64,000 nt of DNA, taken from contig JADCCN010000013.1 in assembly GCA_020252645.1 (NCBI GenBank), forward strand, positions 62,001 through 126,000, in the 5' to 3' direction. Positions 17,297 through 29,734 of the stretch are shown here, one piece after another. The notes below the pieces were generated by a model that made no database searches, was not told the origin of the DNA, and worked only from the letters and a program-made list of their open reading frames with translations. Both the position numbers and the translations under genes were made by a program. Source of the DNA: Methylobacterium sp. GTDB taxonomy: Bacteria; Pseudomonadota; Alphaproteobacteria; Rhizobiales; Beijerinckiaceae. The stretch's first letter is position 1. Each line of letters starts with the position of its first letter.

Positions 17297-17382
17297 GTCA
17301 TTGCGAGGAGGGCGAGAGCCCGACGCGGCAATCCACCCGGTTTTCGTGGATTGCCTCGGCGCTTCGCTTCTCGCAAGGACGA
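17297..17382 (+). repeat. Dispersed inverted repeat (CGTCATTGCGAGGAG type) between gatC and gatA
   Basis: Begins CGTCATTGCGAGGAG and ends with the imperfect inverse CTTCTCGCAAGGACG; inner arms GGCAATCCAC and GTGGATTGCC pair well. It belongs to the widespread bacterial repeat type centred on GCAATCCA/TGGATTGC. It has no coding role and separates two genes that are normally cotranscribed. Confidence 0.75.
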
Positions 17383-17426
17383 CCCATCCGCTCCCGAATG
17401 ATCCCGTCTCCCGATCCGAGCCACCG

Positions 17427-18941
17427 ATGACCGATCTCACCGCCCTGACCCTTGATGAAGCCCGTGAAGGTCTCGCCTCGGGCACTTTCACCTCTGTTGA
17501 ACTCACTGCGGCGCATCTCCGGGCGATGGAAGCCGCCCGCGCGCTCAACGCCTATGTGCTCGAGACGCCCGATCAGGCGCTCGCCATGGCGAAGGCCTCG
17601 GATGAGCGCCGCAAGGGCGGCAGCGCGGGGCGGCTTGAAGGCATACCGCTGGGCATCAAGGATCTCTATGCCACCGAGGGCGTGCGCACGACCGCCTGCT
17701 CAAAGATCCTCGCCAATTTCGTGCCGCCCTACGAATCAACCGTGACGAAGCAGCTCTGGCGCGATGGCGCGGTGATGCTCGGCAAGTTGAACAACGACGA
17801 ATTCGCGATGGGTTCCTCGAACGAAACCTCCGCCTTCGGCCCCGTGGTGAACCCGATTCTGCCGGCCAACTGGTCGGAGGAGCAGGCGCGCACGGCACTC
17901 GCCGGCGACAAGCAGGGATTGCTGGTGCCGGGCGGCTCCTCGGGTGGCTCCTCGGCGGCGGTGGCGGCGCATCTCTGCCTTGGCGCAACAGCGACCGATA
18001 CCGGCGGCTCCATCCGCCAGCCGGCGGCTTTCACCGGCACGGTTGGAATCAAGCCGACCTATGGCCGCTGCTCGCGCTGGGGCATCGTGGCGTTTGCCTC
18101 CTCGCTCGATCAGGCTGGCCCCATCGCGAAAACCGTGAAGGATTGCGCGGCCTTGATGACCGCCATGGCGGGCCATGACCCGATGGATTCGACCTCGGTC
18201 GACAGGCCCGTGCCGGATTACGAGGCGGCCGTCGGGCGCTCCGTCAAGGGGCTGACCATCGGCATCCCGCGCGAATATCGCGTCGAGGGCATGCCGGAGG
18301 AGATCGAGGCGCTCTGGAAGAAGGGCGCGGAGATGCTGAAGGCCGCGGGCGCGAACATCGTCGATATCAGCCTGCCGCACACGAAATACGCTTTGCCTGC
18401 CTATTACATCGTGGCACCGGCCGAGGCTTCCTCGAACCTCGCGCGCTATGATGGCGTGCGCTACGGCCTGCGCGTGCCGGGCAAGGACATCATCGACCTC
18501 TACGAGAAGACCCGCGCCGAGGGCTTCGGCCGCGAGGTGAAGCGCCGCATCATGATCGGCACCTATGTGCTCTCGGCCGGTTATTACGACGCCTATTACC
18601 TGCGCGCGCAGAAGATCCGCACCTTGATCAAGCGCGATTTCGAGGAGGTCTACGCGAAGGGCGTGCATGCGGTGCTGACGCCCGCGACGCCTTCTGCCGC
18701 CTTCGGCATCGGCGAGAAGGGTTCGGCCGATCCGGTCGAGATGTATCTCAACGATATCTTCACGGTCACCGTGAACATGGCCGGCCTGCCGGGCCTCGCG
18801 CTGCCGGGCGGCACGGATTCGAGGGGCCTGCCCCTCGGCCTGCAATTGATCGGGCGGGCCTTCGACGAGGAGACCTTGTTCTCCCTCGGCCAGGTGATCG
18901 AGGATCAGGCGGGGCGTTTCACGGCCAAGCGCTGGTGGTGA
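17427..18941 (+). CDS. gatA: Aspartyl/glutamyl-tRNA amidotransferase subunit A
   Basis: 504 residues of the amidase signature family. The catalytic Lys is in [17 protein letters not shown], and the Gly/Ser-rich signature [19 protein letters not shown] is followed by [14 protein letters not shown] with the nucleophilic Ser. GatA releases ammonia from glutamine for the GatB active site. The ATG at 17427 matches the family start; the frame before it is part of the upstream repeat. A bidirectional terminator follows at 18967. Confidence 0.96.
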   Translation: MTDLTALTLDEAREGLASGTFTSVELTAAHLRAMEAARALNAYVLETPDQALAMAKASDERRKGGSAGRLEGIPLGIKDLYATEGVRTTACSKILANFVPPYESTVTKQLWRDGAVMLGKLNNDEFAMGSSNETSAFGPVVNPILPANWSEEQARTALAGDKQGLLVPGGSSGGSSAAVAAHLCLGATATDTGGSIRQPAAFTGTVGIKPTYGRCSRWGIVAFASSLDQAGPIAKTVKDCAALMTAMAGHDPMDSTSVDRPVPDYEAAVGRSVKGLTIGIPREYRVEGMPEEIEALWKKGAEMLKAAGANIVDISLPHTKYALPAYYIVAPAEASSNLARYDGVRYGLRVPGKDIIDLYEKTRAEGFGREVKRRIMIGTYVLSAGYYDAYYLRAQKIRTLIKRDFEEVYAKGVHAVLTPATPSAAFGIGEKGSADPVEMYLNDIFTVTVNMAGLPGLALPGGTDSRGLPLGLQLIGRAFDEETLFSLGQVIEDQAGRFTAKRWW

Positions 18942-18966
18942 TGAAGCATCCCTGATTCATCCAAAG

Positions 18967-18998
18967 AAGGCCAGGATCGCTCCTGGCCTTTTGCTTTT
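18967..18998 (+). terminator. Intrinsic terminator between gatA and rne
   Basis: Perfect 10-bp stem AAGGCCAGGA / TCCTGGCCTT with loop TCGC, then TTGCTTTT. It lies 25 bases after gatA and 68 bases beyond the rne stop on the other strand. The reverse strand also reads into a T-rich tract, so it may serve both genes. Confidence 0.85.
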
Positions 18999-19057
18999 CT
19001 CTTCAAAGGTTTCGGCGCCGGATCTCGGATTTTGAATCCGGCGCTTCAGAGCCTGGT

Positions 19058-21727
19058 TCAGCCGCCGAGCGCGCTTTTCGCCTTGGCCCACCAGCCCGAA
19101 CGCTTGGGACGATTGGGATCGGGCACCTCTTCCGGCTCCGGTTCCGGCGCGGGAGCCGGTGCCGGCACGGGCACGGCCTTCACCTCGGGTGCGGGCTCGG
19201 CCGCGACCGGGGCAGGGGCCTCCACTGGGGCAGGGGCCTCGACGGCCTCGGCTTTCTTGCGACCGCGCGGCGCGCGGGCGGGCTTTGCGGGCTTTTCTTC
19301 GGCTGCGGCTTCCGCCACGATCTCGACCGGCGCTTCCACGGCTTCGGCCTTCTTGGCGCGGCCGCGACGCGGCTTGGCGGGCTTTTCCTCCGGTGCGGCT
19401 TCAGGGGCGGGCGCGGCCTCGATCACCGGCTCGGCGGTCACGGTCGCCTCGAAAGCCTCGGCGGCCTCGCCTTCGGCCTGCACCGGCATTTCGCGGCCCT
19501 CGCGATCGCGCCGGTTGCGGCGCCCCCCGCGACGGCGGCGACGGCGGCGCTTCTCCTCGGCCGAGCCTTCGCCCGAACCGTTCTCGCCATTCCCGTTCTC
19601 GGAGGCATTCTCCTCGCTCTCGTCGGATTCCTCCGCATCGTCGGAGGATTCGTCTGCTGAAACCTCGCGCGGCTGCGCGGAAGCGCCGTTTTCGCGACCC
19701 TCCTCGCGGCCGCCGCGACCCCGGCGGCGGCGACGGCGGCGGCGGCGCTTGTCGCCATTGCCTTCGCGCGCTTCGCCATCCTCGCGCTCTTCGTTCTCGG
19801 AAGCCTCGGTGGTTTCCTCCTCCTCGGCCTCTTCCTCGGCGAGGTCATCCATGTCGATGTCGCCGACTTCTGTGGTGTTGGTGTTCGCGGCCACCGCCTC
19901 CGCCGCGATGCGGCGCGTGGCGGTCTCGCCGCGCTCCAGAAGGTAATGCTGGCCGGGCGGGAATTCCGTGCCGATCTCGACATGGATCGTCACGCCGAAA
20001 CGCGCTTCCAGCGCGCGGATGGTCTCGCGCTTCTGGTTGAGCAGGTAGAGCGCTGCTTCCGTGCGGGTGCGGATGGTGATGTCCTGGCTTGCATTGCGCA
20101 CGAGCTGTTCTTCCACCGCGCGCAGAAGCGAGAGCGCGAGGCTCGGCGTGGAGCGGATGAGGCCGGTGCCGGCGCAATGCGGGCATTGCACGGAGGAGCT
20201 CTCGAGCACGCCCGTGCGGATGCGCTGGCGGCTCATTTCCAGAAGGCCGAAATGCGAGATGCGGCCGACCTGGATGCGCGCGCGATCGTTCTTCAGGCAA
20301 TCATTGAGCTTGCGCTCGACCGCCCGGTTGTTGCGCTTTTCCTCCATGTCGATGAAGTCGATGACGATCAGCCCCGCGAGGTCGCGCAGGCGAAGCTGGC
20401 GGGCCACCTCCTCGGCGGCTTCGAGGTTCGTCTTGAGCGCGGTATCCTCGATATTGTGCTCGCGCGTGGAGCGGCCGGAATTCACGTCGATCGAAACAAG
20501 CGCTTCCGTCTGGTTGATGACGATATAGCCGCCCGATTTCAGCGTCACGATATTCGAGAACATCGAATCGAGCTGTTGTTCAACGCCATAGCGGGTGAAG
20601 AGCGGGGTCTGGTCGCGATAGGGCTGCACGGCCTTGGCATGGCTCGGCATAAGCATGCGCATGAAGTCCTTGGCCTCGCGATAGCCCTCGTCGCCACCCA
20701 CGAGGATCTCCTCGATATCCTTGGAGTAGAGGTCGCGGATGGCGCGCTTGACGAGCGAGCCTTCCTCATAGACCAAAGCCGGGGCGGTGCTTTCGAGCGT
20801 CAGCGTGCGGACGCTCTCCCACATGCGCATGAGATATTCGAAATCACGCTTGATCTCGGTCTTGGTGCGCGAGGCACCGGCCGTGCGCAGGATGACGCCC
20901 ATGCCATCCGGCACCTCGAGATCCGAGGCGAGATCCTTCAGGCGCTTGCGGTCGGCCGAATTGGTGATCTTGCGCGAAATGCCGCCGCCGCGCGCGGTAT
21001 TGGGCATCAGCACCGAATAGCGGCCGGCGAGGCTGAGATAGGTGGTGAGCGCCGCGCCCTTGTTGCCGCGCTCCTCCTTCACGACCTGCACGAGCAGGAT
21101 CTGCCGGCGGCGGATGACTTCCTGGATCTTGTAGGAGCGGCGATGGCGCGTCTGCCGGCGCTGCGGCACCTCTTCCATGGCGTCGCCGCCGCCGCCGAGC
21201 TGCTCGACCACTTCCTCGGGCTCACGGGAAGCGGAGTCATCCGCGCTCGCCTCGTCGCCATCGGGTTCGCCGGCTTCGCTTCCAGCCTCCTCGCCGGAGG
21301 CCGAATCTTCATCGGAAGCGGCTTCCTCGCCATCCGCAGGGGCGGAGGCGACCTCATCCTTGCCGCCGCGACGGCGACGCGCCTTGCTGCGGCCACCGCG
21401 ACGCGAGCCGCGCTCTTCCTCCTCGTTCTCCTCGTCGGCGGCGGCGGCCTCCTCGGCCAGCAGCGCCTCGCGATCGGCGACAGGGATCTGGTAGTAATCG
21501 GGGTGGATCTCCGCGAAGGCGAGGAAACCGTGGCGATTGCCGCCGAAATCCACGAAGGCGGCCTGGAGCGAGGGCTCCACGCGCGTCACCTTGGCGAGAT
21601 AGATATTGCCCCTCAGGGGGCGGCGATTGGCACTCTCGAAATCGAATTCCTCAACGCGATTGCCGCGCTGCACGACCACCCGGGTCTCTTCCGGGTGGGA
21701 CGAATCGATCAACATCCGTGTGGTCAT
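19058..21727 (-). CDS. rne: Ribonuclease E
   Basis: 889 residues. The S1 RNA-binding domain (residues ~37-80 and ~200-245) is split by a ~115-residue acidic and Arg-rich insertion (EENEEEERGSRRGGRSKARR). The DNase I-like catalytic part carries the Mg-binding aspartates in VSIDVNSGRSTRE (D414) and LIVIDFID (D457). The zinc-link is CPHCAGTG (515-522). The last ~240 residues are a disordered Arg/Glu/Ala/Pro scaffold ending in WWAKAKSALGG. RNase E makes the main endonucleolytic cuts in mRNA decay and RNA processing. AAGG lies eight bases before the ATG. The long upstream gap may hold an autoregulatory leader. Confidence 0.96.
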   Translation of the reverse strand: MTTRMLIDSSHPEETRVVVQRGNRVEEFDFESANRRPLRGNIYLAKVTRVEPSLQAAFVDFGGNRHGFLAFAEIHPDYYQIPVADREALLAEEAAAADEENEEEERGSRRGGRSKARRRRGGKDEVASAPADGEEAASDEDSASGEEAGSEAGEPDGDEASADDSASREPEEVVEQLGGGGDAMEEVPQRRQTRHRRSYKIQEVIRRRQILLVQVVKEERGNKGAALTTYLSLAGRYSVLMPNTARGGGISRKITNSADRKRLKDLASDLEVPDGMGVILRTAGASRTKTEIKRDFEYLMRMWESVRTLTLESTAPALVYEEGSLVKRAIRDLYSKDIEEILVGGDEGYREAKDFMRMLMPSHAKAVQPYRDQTPLFTRYGVEQQLDSMFSNIVTLKSGGYIVINQTEALVSIDVNSGRSTREHNIEDTALKTNLEAAEEVARQLRLRDLAGLIVIDFIDMEEKRNNRAVERKLNDCLKNDRARIQVGRISHFGLLEMSRQRIRTGVLESSSVQCPHCAGTGLIRSTPSLALSLLRAVEEQLVRNASQDITIRTRTEAALYLLNQKRETIRALEARFGVTIHVEIGTEFPPGQHYLLERGETATRRIAAEAVAANTNTTEVGDIDMDDLAEEEAEEEETTEASENEEREDGEAREGNGDKRRRRRRRRRGRGGREEGRENGASAQPREVSADESSDDAEESDESEENASENGNGENGSGEGSAEEKRRRRRRRGGRRNRRDREGREMPVQAEGEAAEAFEATVTAEPVIEAAPAPEAAPEEKPAKPRRGRAKKAEAVEAPVEIVAEAAAEEKPAKPARAPRGRKKAEAVEAPAPVEAPAPVAAEPAPEVKAVPVPAPAPAPEPEPEEVPDPNRPKRSGWWAKAKSALGG

Positions 21728-22236
21728 GGATAAGCCTTGATGAGGATGTCCCTGTTCGATGGCTCGAAATCGAGCAGGCGAGACGGCTCGGGCGGCCGGA
21801 GGCCGAGGCGCGAAGGGTCATGCCGATGGAACGGGGAAGTTTCGGAACAGGAAAACGGCCATCGGCCGAAGCCGGCAGCCGGACGAAGCCGGGAAGGGCC
21901 GCGGGGAAGGAGCGAACCCACATGCGCGCCAGGTGTCGAGCCGAAATCCCGGACATGCGCAGCCGAAGCGGCGCAACCGGTTTCAGATTGAGGCTCGAAA
22001 AAGCGGGCATTAACAGAACGGTCCCCACAGGCGGCCGATGCGTCCCGTCGCAAGAGGTTCTCGCCGAAGGGCCGGGATTGGGATGCCGCGCCCGACTCGC
22101 GGGGGCAGCTCACCGGACCATGACGCCTGCCGGAACATCCGGTCGAGGCGGGGCGGGAACAATGCGGAGCGCGGCTCATCAGGTTGAAGAGCCTTGCCCG
22201 CTGGCGCGACGCACCATAGACCTCGTGTAAGGACGA
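21728..22236. other. 509-base divergent intergenic region between rne and amiC
   Basis: No gene, tRNA or repeat is recognisable. It must contain the start sites of rne (leftward) and amiC (rightward). Several short GC-rich inverted repeats occur (for example CGGCC/GGCCG near 21863-21873), but none is convincing as an operator. A long rne 5' leader, known in other bacteria to be cut by RNase E for autoregulation, would fit the space; this is inference only. Confidence 0.4.
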
Positions 22237-23547
22237 ATGCGTGAATTTGCAAGCGAGAGACCGGAAGGCCCCCCGGGCATGAGGCTTTCTTCCCCAAGGC
22301 GTGGTGCCGGCGCGGCCCTTTTGGCCGGCCTTGCCGTGTTCGTGCTGGCGCTGTTCCCGGCCTCTGTCGCCGAGGCGCAGGGCCCGCAGGGCGCCCCGGT
22401 GGTGATCCGCGCGATCCATCCGGTCGAGGGCCAGAGCCCGGACCTCTTCGCGATCATCATCGATCTTTCCGAGGAAACGACCTTCCGCCACGAGGTTCTC
22501 GCCGGCCCGGACCGACTGGTGATCGACCTCGATCGCAGCTTCGTGGCGGCCAGCGCGCAGAGGATGACCGGGCGGCCGCTTCCGGCGATCGGTGCCTTGC
22601 GCGCCGGGCTCTTCATGGCCGGGCAATCGCGGATCGTGATCGATCTTGCGCGGCCCGTGCTCATCGAACGCGCGGATTTCGTGCGGCAGGCCGGTGTTGC
22701 GCGGCTGGTGGTGCAGTTGCGCGTGACGAGTGTCGAAGCCTTCCAGGCGCAGGCCCGCCTCGATTCCGCGCGGCGCATGACGAGCCGCACGGCGCGACCG
22801 GAACCGCCACCGGACGACCGGGGCGACACACGCCCGCTCGTTGTGATCGATCCGGGCCATGGCGGCATTGATCCGGGCGCATCCGGCGCCAGGGGCGAAA
22901 CGGAAAAGGACATCGTGCTCGCCATCGGCCTTGCGCTGCGCGACCGGCTGGTGAAATCCGGCAGGGTGCGGGTGGCGATGACGCGCGAGGATGACCGTTT
23001 CATTTCGCTCGGCGAGCGCGTGAAATTCGCCCGTGCCCGGGATGCGAAACTCTTCGTCTCGCTGCATGCCGATTCGCTCGCGGGCGAACCGGATGTCCGC
23101 GGCGCCTCGGTCTACACGCTTTCGGACCGTGCGACCGACGCGCTGGCCGCGCGCGCCGCCGAAAAGGAAAACCGGGCCGATCTCATCGCCGGGCTGGATG
23201 CCGATGAGGAGGCGAAGGGCGGCATCGAGCCCATTCTGGTGGATCTCGCCCGGCGCGAAACGCGGGCCTTCGCCCAGCTCGCGGCCCGGCAGACGGTAAC
23301 GGCGCTCGGCAACCGCACCCACAAGACACCCTTGCGCGGCGCGGGCTTCCGCGTGCTGCGCGCGACCGACATGCCGTCGATCCTGATCGAACTGGGCTAT
23401 CTCTCCAATCCGCTGGATTTGCGGGCGCTGGCGGATGGCGATGACCAGAAATCACTGGCGGAAACGCTCGCCCATGCGCTGGAAGCCTTCGTGCTGGCGA
23501 CCTCGATTCCGGAATCGGCCGGGGTTGCGCCGACGCCGGCACCCTGA
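22237..23547 (+). CDS. amiC: N-acetylmuramoyl-L-alanine amidase with AMIN domain
   Basis: 436 residues: a signal peptide (LAGLAVFVLALFPASVAEAQ), an AMIN domain (residues ~55-165), then an Amidase_3 catalytic domain with zinc ligands in VIDPGHGGIDPGASG, GETEKDIVLAIG, LFVSLHADS and the catalytic Glu in SILIELGYLSN. It cleaves the peptide from glycan in daughter-cell septa. AAGGA precedes the ATG at 22237 closely; an ATG at 22279 would start nearer the signal peptide and is also possible. It is followed by mrcA, a common alphaproteobacterial pairing. Confidence 0.93.
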   Translation: MREFASERPEGPPGMRLSSPRRGAGAALLAGLAVFVLALFPASVAEAQGPQGAPVVIRAIHPVEGQSPDLFAIIIDLSEETTFRHEVLAGPDRLVIDLDRSFVAASAQRMTGRPLPAIGALRAGLFMAGQSRIVIDLARPVLIERADFVRQAGVARLVVQLRVTSVEAFQAQARLDSARRMTSRTARPEPPPDDRGDTRPLVVIDPGHGGIDPGASGARGETEKDIVLAIGLALRDRLVKSGRVRVAMTREDDRFISLGERVKFARARDAKLFVSLHADSLAGEPDVRGASVYTLSDRATDALAARAAEKENRADLIAGLDADEEAKGGIEPILVDLARRETRAFAQLAARQTVTALGNRTHKTPLRGAGFRVLRATDMPSILIELGYLSNPLDLRALADGDDQKSLAETLAHALEAFVLATSIPESAGVAPTPAP

Positions 23548-23800
23548 TGCCGCGCAAGAAATCGTGCCTCACGTCGAATTCTGCGGCAGCGATGCCGTTT
23601 TTCGGCCATGCTTTTCGACTTTCTCGAACAAGGAGCCTTTTGGGTTCGGCGAAGCTCTGGTATCCCCTCGCGGAATTCCGTCGCGTCGGAAGGTTCCTGA
23701 ACGCGCGGATGCAACAGGAAACGACACCTCTTCGTGCGATCGTCGACGAAGGCGGGACTGGCAGCCGGGAACGGTCTGCCGACAGGGACAGGGCAGTTTT

Positions 23801-26209
<2,409 letters not shown>

Positions 26210-26227
26210 CGTCAATCCGGTTTACAG

Positions 26228-26262
26228 GCCCGGCCCGGGAGGCTATCCCGGCCGGGCTTTTT
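26228..26262 (+). terminator. Intrinsic terminator after mrcA
   Basis: GC-rich arms at 26228-26240 and 26246-26257 (one extra C in the left arm), loop GGCTA, followed by TTTTT. It lies between mrcA and prfB and would make prfB depend on its own promoter or on read-through. Confidence 0.8.
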
Positions 26263-26303
26263 CGCGCAGCCTCGCCGGGGTCGCGCCAGCAGGATCAGAA
26301 TGC

Positions 26304-27434
26304 ATGCGTGCCGAAGTCGAAGAAAAGGTCGATGTGATCCAGCAATCGATCGGTTTGCTGAAAAAGCATCTCGATTGGGATCGCGCGCTGAAGAAGCTCG
26401 CGGACCTGAATGCGCGCGCCGAGGAGCCGGATTTCTGGAATGATGCGCAGGCCGCGCAGAAGATCATGCGCGAGCGCACCGATCTCGATTACCGCATCGG
26501 CATCGTGAAGAAGCTGCAGGGCGATCTCGATGACGCCGTGACCCTCATCGAACTCGGCGAGGCCGAGGACGACGAGGCGACCGTCACCGAGGGCGAAAAC
26601 CAGGTCCGCGCGCTCGCCGAGAATTCCGAGAAGCTGCAGATGGAAGTGCTGCTCTCGGGCGAGGCGGATGCCAACGACACCTATATCGAGGTGCATTCCG
26701 GCGCGGGCGGCACCGAGAGCCAGGATTGGGCCTCGATGCTGATGCGCATGTATCAGCGCTGGGCCGAGCGCTCGGGCTTCAAGGTCGAGCTGATGGAAGT
26801 CTCGGACGGCGAAGAGGCGGGCATCAAGTCGGCGACGCTGATGCTCAAGGGCCGCAACGCCTATGGCTGGGCCAAGACCGAGGCCGGCGTGCATCGCCTC
26901 GTGCGGATCAGCCCGTATGATTCCAACGCCCGCCGCCATACGAGTTTTGCCAGCGTGACGATCTACCCGGTGGTGGACGATTCCATCCAGATCAACCTCA
27001 ACGAAAGCGATGTGCGCATCGATCTGATGCGCGCGCAAGGTGCGGGCGGGCAGAACGTCAACAAGGTGGAATCGGCCGTGCGTCTCCTGCATATCCCCAC
27101 GGGCATCATGGTGATGAGCCAGACGAGCCGCTCGCAGCACCAGAACCGCGAACTCGCCTGGAAGATGCTGCGCGCGCGCCTCTACGAACTCGAACTGAAG
27201 AAGCGCGAGGAGCAGGCCGCCGCCGAGCAGGCCGCCAAGACCGATATCGGCTGGGGCCACCAGATCCGCTCCTACGTGCTGCAACCCTATCAGCTTGTGA
27301 AAGATTTGCGCACGGGCGTGACCTCCACCGATCCGCAGGCCGTGCTCGATGGCGATATCGACCCCTTCATCGAGGCGGCGCTGAAGCACAGGATCACCGG
27401 CGGCGAGCCGATCGCGGTGGATGATATCGAGTAA
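26304..27434 (+). CDS. prfB: Peptide chain release factor 2
   Basis: 376 residues in a single uninterrupted frame from [19 protein letters not shown]. The GGQ tripeptide is in [16 protein letters not shown]; the codon-recognition tripeptide appears as SPY ([15 protein letters not shown]) rather than SPF. RF2 ends translation at UAA and UGA. Around codons 23-27, where many bacteria have a UGA and a programmed +1 frameshift, this gene reads HLDWD with no stop, so that autoregulation is absent. It is convergent with the M23 gene (three bases between stop codons). Confidence 0.95.
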   Translation: MRAEVEEKVDVIQQSIGLLKKHLDWDRALKKLADLNARAEEPDFWNDAQAAQKIMRERTDLDYRIGIVKKLQGDLDDAVTLIELGEAEDDEATVTEGENQVRALAENSEKLQMEVLLSGEADANDTYIEVHSGAGGTESQDWASMLMRMYQRWAERSGFKVELMEVSDGEEAGIKSATLMLKGRNAYGWAKTEAGVHRLVRISPYDSNARRHTSFASVTIYPVVDDSIQINLNESDVRIDLMRAQGAGGQNVNKVESAVRLLHIPTGIMVMSQTSRSQHQNRELAWKMLRARLYELELKKREEQAAAEQAAKTDIGWGHQIRSYVLQPYQLVKDLRTGVTSTDPQAVLDGDIDPFIEAALKHRITGGEPIAVDDIE

Positions 27435-27437
27435 GCC

Positions 27438-28895
27438 TCACTCCACCGCGCTCGCCGTCATCAGGCGGCTCGCGCGCAGGAAGCGCATGGGGTCGGTCGC
27501 ATCATCGTCGATGCGCACCTCGTAATGCAGATGCGGGCCGGTGGAACGGCCGGTGGATCCCACCGTTCCGATGACCTGCCCGGCGCGGATCACGTCACCC
27601 TCACCGACCTGAATGCTCGAAAGGTGGGCGTAGCGCGTCGAGAGGCCGTTGCCATGGTCGATCTCGACCATGCGGCCATAGCCGCCATTGTAACCCGCTT
27701 CAATCACCTTGCCCGGCGCGGTCGCGCGCACGGCCGCGCCGGTGGGCGCGCGGAAATCGATGCCGGAATGCATGGCGAGCCCGCGCGTGAACGGATCGAG
27801 CCGGGTGCCGAAGCCGGAGGTGATGTCGTGCTCGGTCGAAAGCGGCCGCGCCAGCGGCAGGCGGTTCAGCACGGCCTGGCTGTTTCCCGCCCGCAGGAGG
27901 GCACGATCCGCCCGCACGAGATGGATATCGAAGGCATTGCCGCTCTCAAGCCCCGTCGGCGGCAGGAGAGGACCGCCAAGGCCGGATTGAGGCGGGCTGA
28001 CATCGCGCAGCAGCAACGGCTCGGCTGGTTTGCCGTCCGGTGACTTGAGTTTGGCCTCCGCGCGCGGTTCTTGATTCCTCTCGAAGCGATCGAGGCCGAG
28101 GCCCGTGGCTGCAATGACCCGACGGGCGCGGCCATCGGCCTCCTCGGCATGTTCGGCGAGCTTCCGCACGGTCGAAATCTGGTGGAGTTCCATGGCGCGG
28201 GTGCGCTGGTCCACCTGCCCGACGACATCCTTGATGGCGCCGCGCATCTTCATGTCCTCGAAGCCCGGCGGCTTCGTGGTCGCATCCCCGGGCGAGACCG
28301 GCTGGAAGGCGCGGGGCGCGAAGGCCGAAGCCGGCTCATCCACCGGCACGGGGCGCGGCGGCACCGCCGGACCGCCGATCGCGGCGGGGAGGGGGAAGCG
28401 GGCCTCGAGGGGCGCGCGTGCCGGAGCGCCGCTCACCGAACCGGTCGCGGTGACAGGGATCGCGGCCCGCGACGGTTGCAATCCGGCCTGCGCGGCGCGC
28501 TGTTCGAGATCGGAGAGAAGCAGGTAGCGCGCTTCCAGCTCGGCCTGACGCGCGACGAGTGCCGCGACGCGATCCTCGATCGTATCCTGATTGGCGATCT
28601 GCCTGGTGGTGAGCCGGTCGATGCGCTGGCGGAGTTCGACGATGCGATCCTCGTAGGCGCGAAGGTCGCGCCGTTCGCTGGAAGCCATGGCCAGCAGCGC
28701 ATCATCGCGAAAGACATTGTAGAGCGTTCCGGCGACCGCCGTCAGGATCAGGAACAGGCTGAGCGCCACGGTGCCGAGGAAGATCGGCCCGCCGATCTCG
28801 ATCGTGTCCCAGCCTGATCGGCGTCGCACGAGGAACGCAAAACGGGCGCCGGTATTGGCGCTGGGCTGGGTAATCGGTGCGCGGGCAAGCTTCAA
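27438..28895 (-). CDS. M23 family metallopeptidase with coiled coil
   Basis: 485 residues: a basic N-terminus, one membrane helix (IFLGTVALSLFLILTAVAGTLY), a coiled coil (residues ~72-135: LRAYEDRIVELRQRIDRL...), a Pro/Ala-rich linker, and a C-terminal LytM/M23 domain with zinc ligands in MHSGIDFRAPTG and GPHLHYEV and the YGRMVEIDHGNG motif. It is likely a periplasmic peptidoglycan endopeptidase, or an EnvC-like activator, though its metal ligands look intact and favour an enzyme. It is convergent with prfB. Substrate bond unknown. Confidence 0.9.
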   Translation of the reverse strand: MKLARAPITQPSANTGARFAFLVRRRSGWDTIEIGGPIFLGTVALSLFLILTAVAGTLYNVFRDDALLAMASSERRDLRAYEDRIVELRQRIDRLTTRQIANQDTIEDRVAALVARQAELEARYLLLSDLEQRAAQAGLQPSRAAIPVTATGSVSGAPARAPLEARFPLPAAIGGPAVPPRPVPVDEPASAFAPRAFQPVSPGDATTKPPGFEDMKMRGAIKDVVGQVDQRTRAMELHQISTVRKLAEHAEEADGRARRVIAATGLGLDRFERNQEPRAEAKLKSPDGKPAEPLLLRDVSPPQSGLGGPLLPPTGLESGNAFDIHLVRADRALLRAGNSQAVLNRLPLARPLSTEHDITSGFGTRLDPFTRGLAMHSGIDFRAPTGAAVRATAPGKVIEAGYNGGYGRMVEIDHGNGLSTRYAHLSSIQVGEGDVIRAGQVIGTVGSTGRSTGPHLHYEVRIDDDATDPMRFLRASRLMTASAVE

Positions 28896-29006
28896 CGCGG
28901 CACTCCGAACCGGACTTCGCTTCAGGCCAAGTCTTAATCGGTTAGGGTTAACACCGCGCTAAGCAGGTCCGGTCCGGTGGGCTCCAGACCGGCTTTCCGG
29001 CACCAT

Positions 29007-29480
29007 TCAGAGCGTCTTTGCAGCTTCCAGAACCTCGGCCGCGTGCCCCGGAACCTTCACCTTGTTCCAGACTTTCGCAATTTTCCCGGCCGGATCGATC
29101 AGGAAGGTCGTGCGCTCCACGCCCATGTACTTGCGCCCGTACATGCTCTTCTCGGTCCAGACGCCGTAAGCCTCGAGCATGGCTTTGGATTCATCCGAGA
29201 CGAGGGCGAAATCGAGCCCGTGCTTCTTCTTGAACTTGTCATGGCTCGTGGCGCTGTCGGGCGAGACACCGAGGATTTCCGTGCCGGCCTTGGCGAAATC
29301 GCTTTTCAAAGCGTTGAAATCCTTGGCCTCCTGCGTGCAGCCCGAGGTGTCATCCTTGGGGTAGAAGTAAAGCACCAGCTTCTTGCCTGCGAAATCCTTC
29401 AGCGAGATCGTGCGGCCACCATCGCCCGGAAGCGTGAAGGCGGGGGCGATGGTACCGGCGGCGAGCGGCGAATCGGTCAT
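29007..29480 (-). CDS. bcp: Thioredoxin-dependent peroxiredoxin (Bcp/PrxQ)
   Basis: 157 residues. The peroxidatic Cys is in FYPKDDTSGCTQEAKDF; the resolving Cys found five residues later in E. coli Bcp is replaced (CTQEAK), so this is a one-Cys type or uses another thiol. The enzyme reduces hydroperoxides in the cytoplasm. The ATG at 29480 is preceded by CACAGGA; the frame continues 39 codons upstream without a ribosome site. It diverges from the large AsmA-like gene. Confidence 0.92.
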   Translation of the reverse strand: MTDSPLAAGTIAPAFTLPGDGGRTISLKDFAGKKLVLYFYPKDDTSGCTQEAKDFNALKSDFAKAGTEILGVSPDSATSHDKFKKKHGLDFALVSDESKAMLEAYGVWTEKSMYGRKYMGVERTTFLIDPAGKIAKVWNKVKVPGHAAEVLEAAKTL

Positions 29481-29734
29481 GGCGGGTTCCTGTGAAAAGA
29501 AAGGACAAGGCTGGCGCTGGAGGAAGATGCGCCGGCCCCAGAGTGTTACGCTCGACTTGACGGGAAAGATTGCGCTCCGGCGCGATTTTAGCTGCATCGC
29601 TTCAAAACGCCATGCATTGGCCGGGATTACGGGTCAAGGGTCGTCATGGCCATGGGCGCGGCGCTCGACGGGCGCTTGTGCTATCACGCGGAAGACAAGA
29701 CGAATCATCCGGCGACAAGAAAGAGGCGGCGGCT

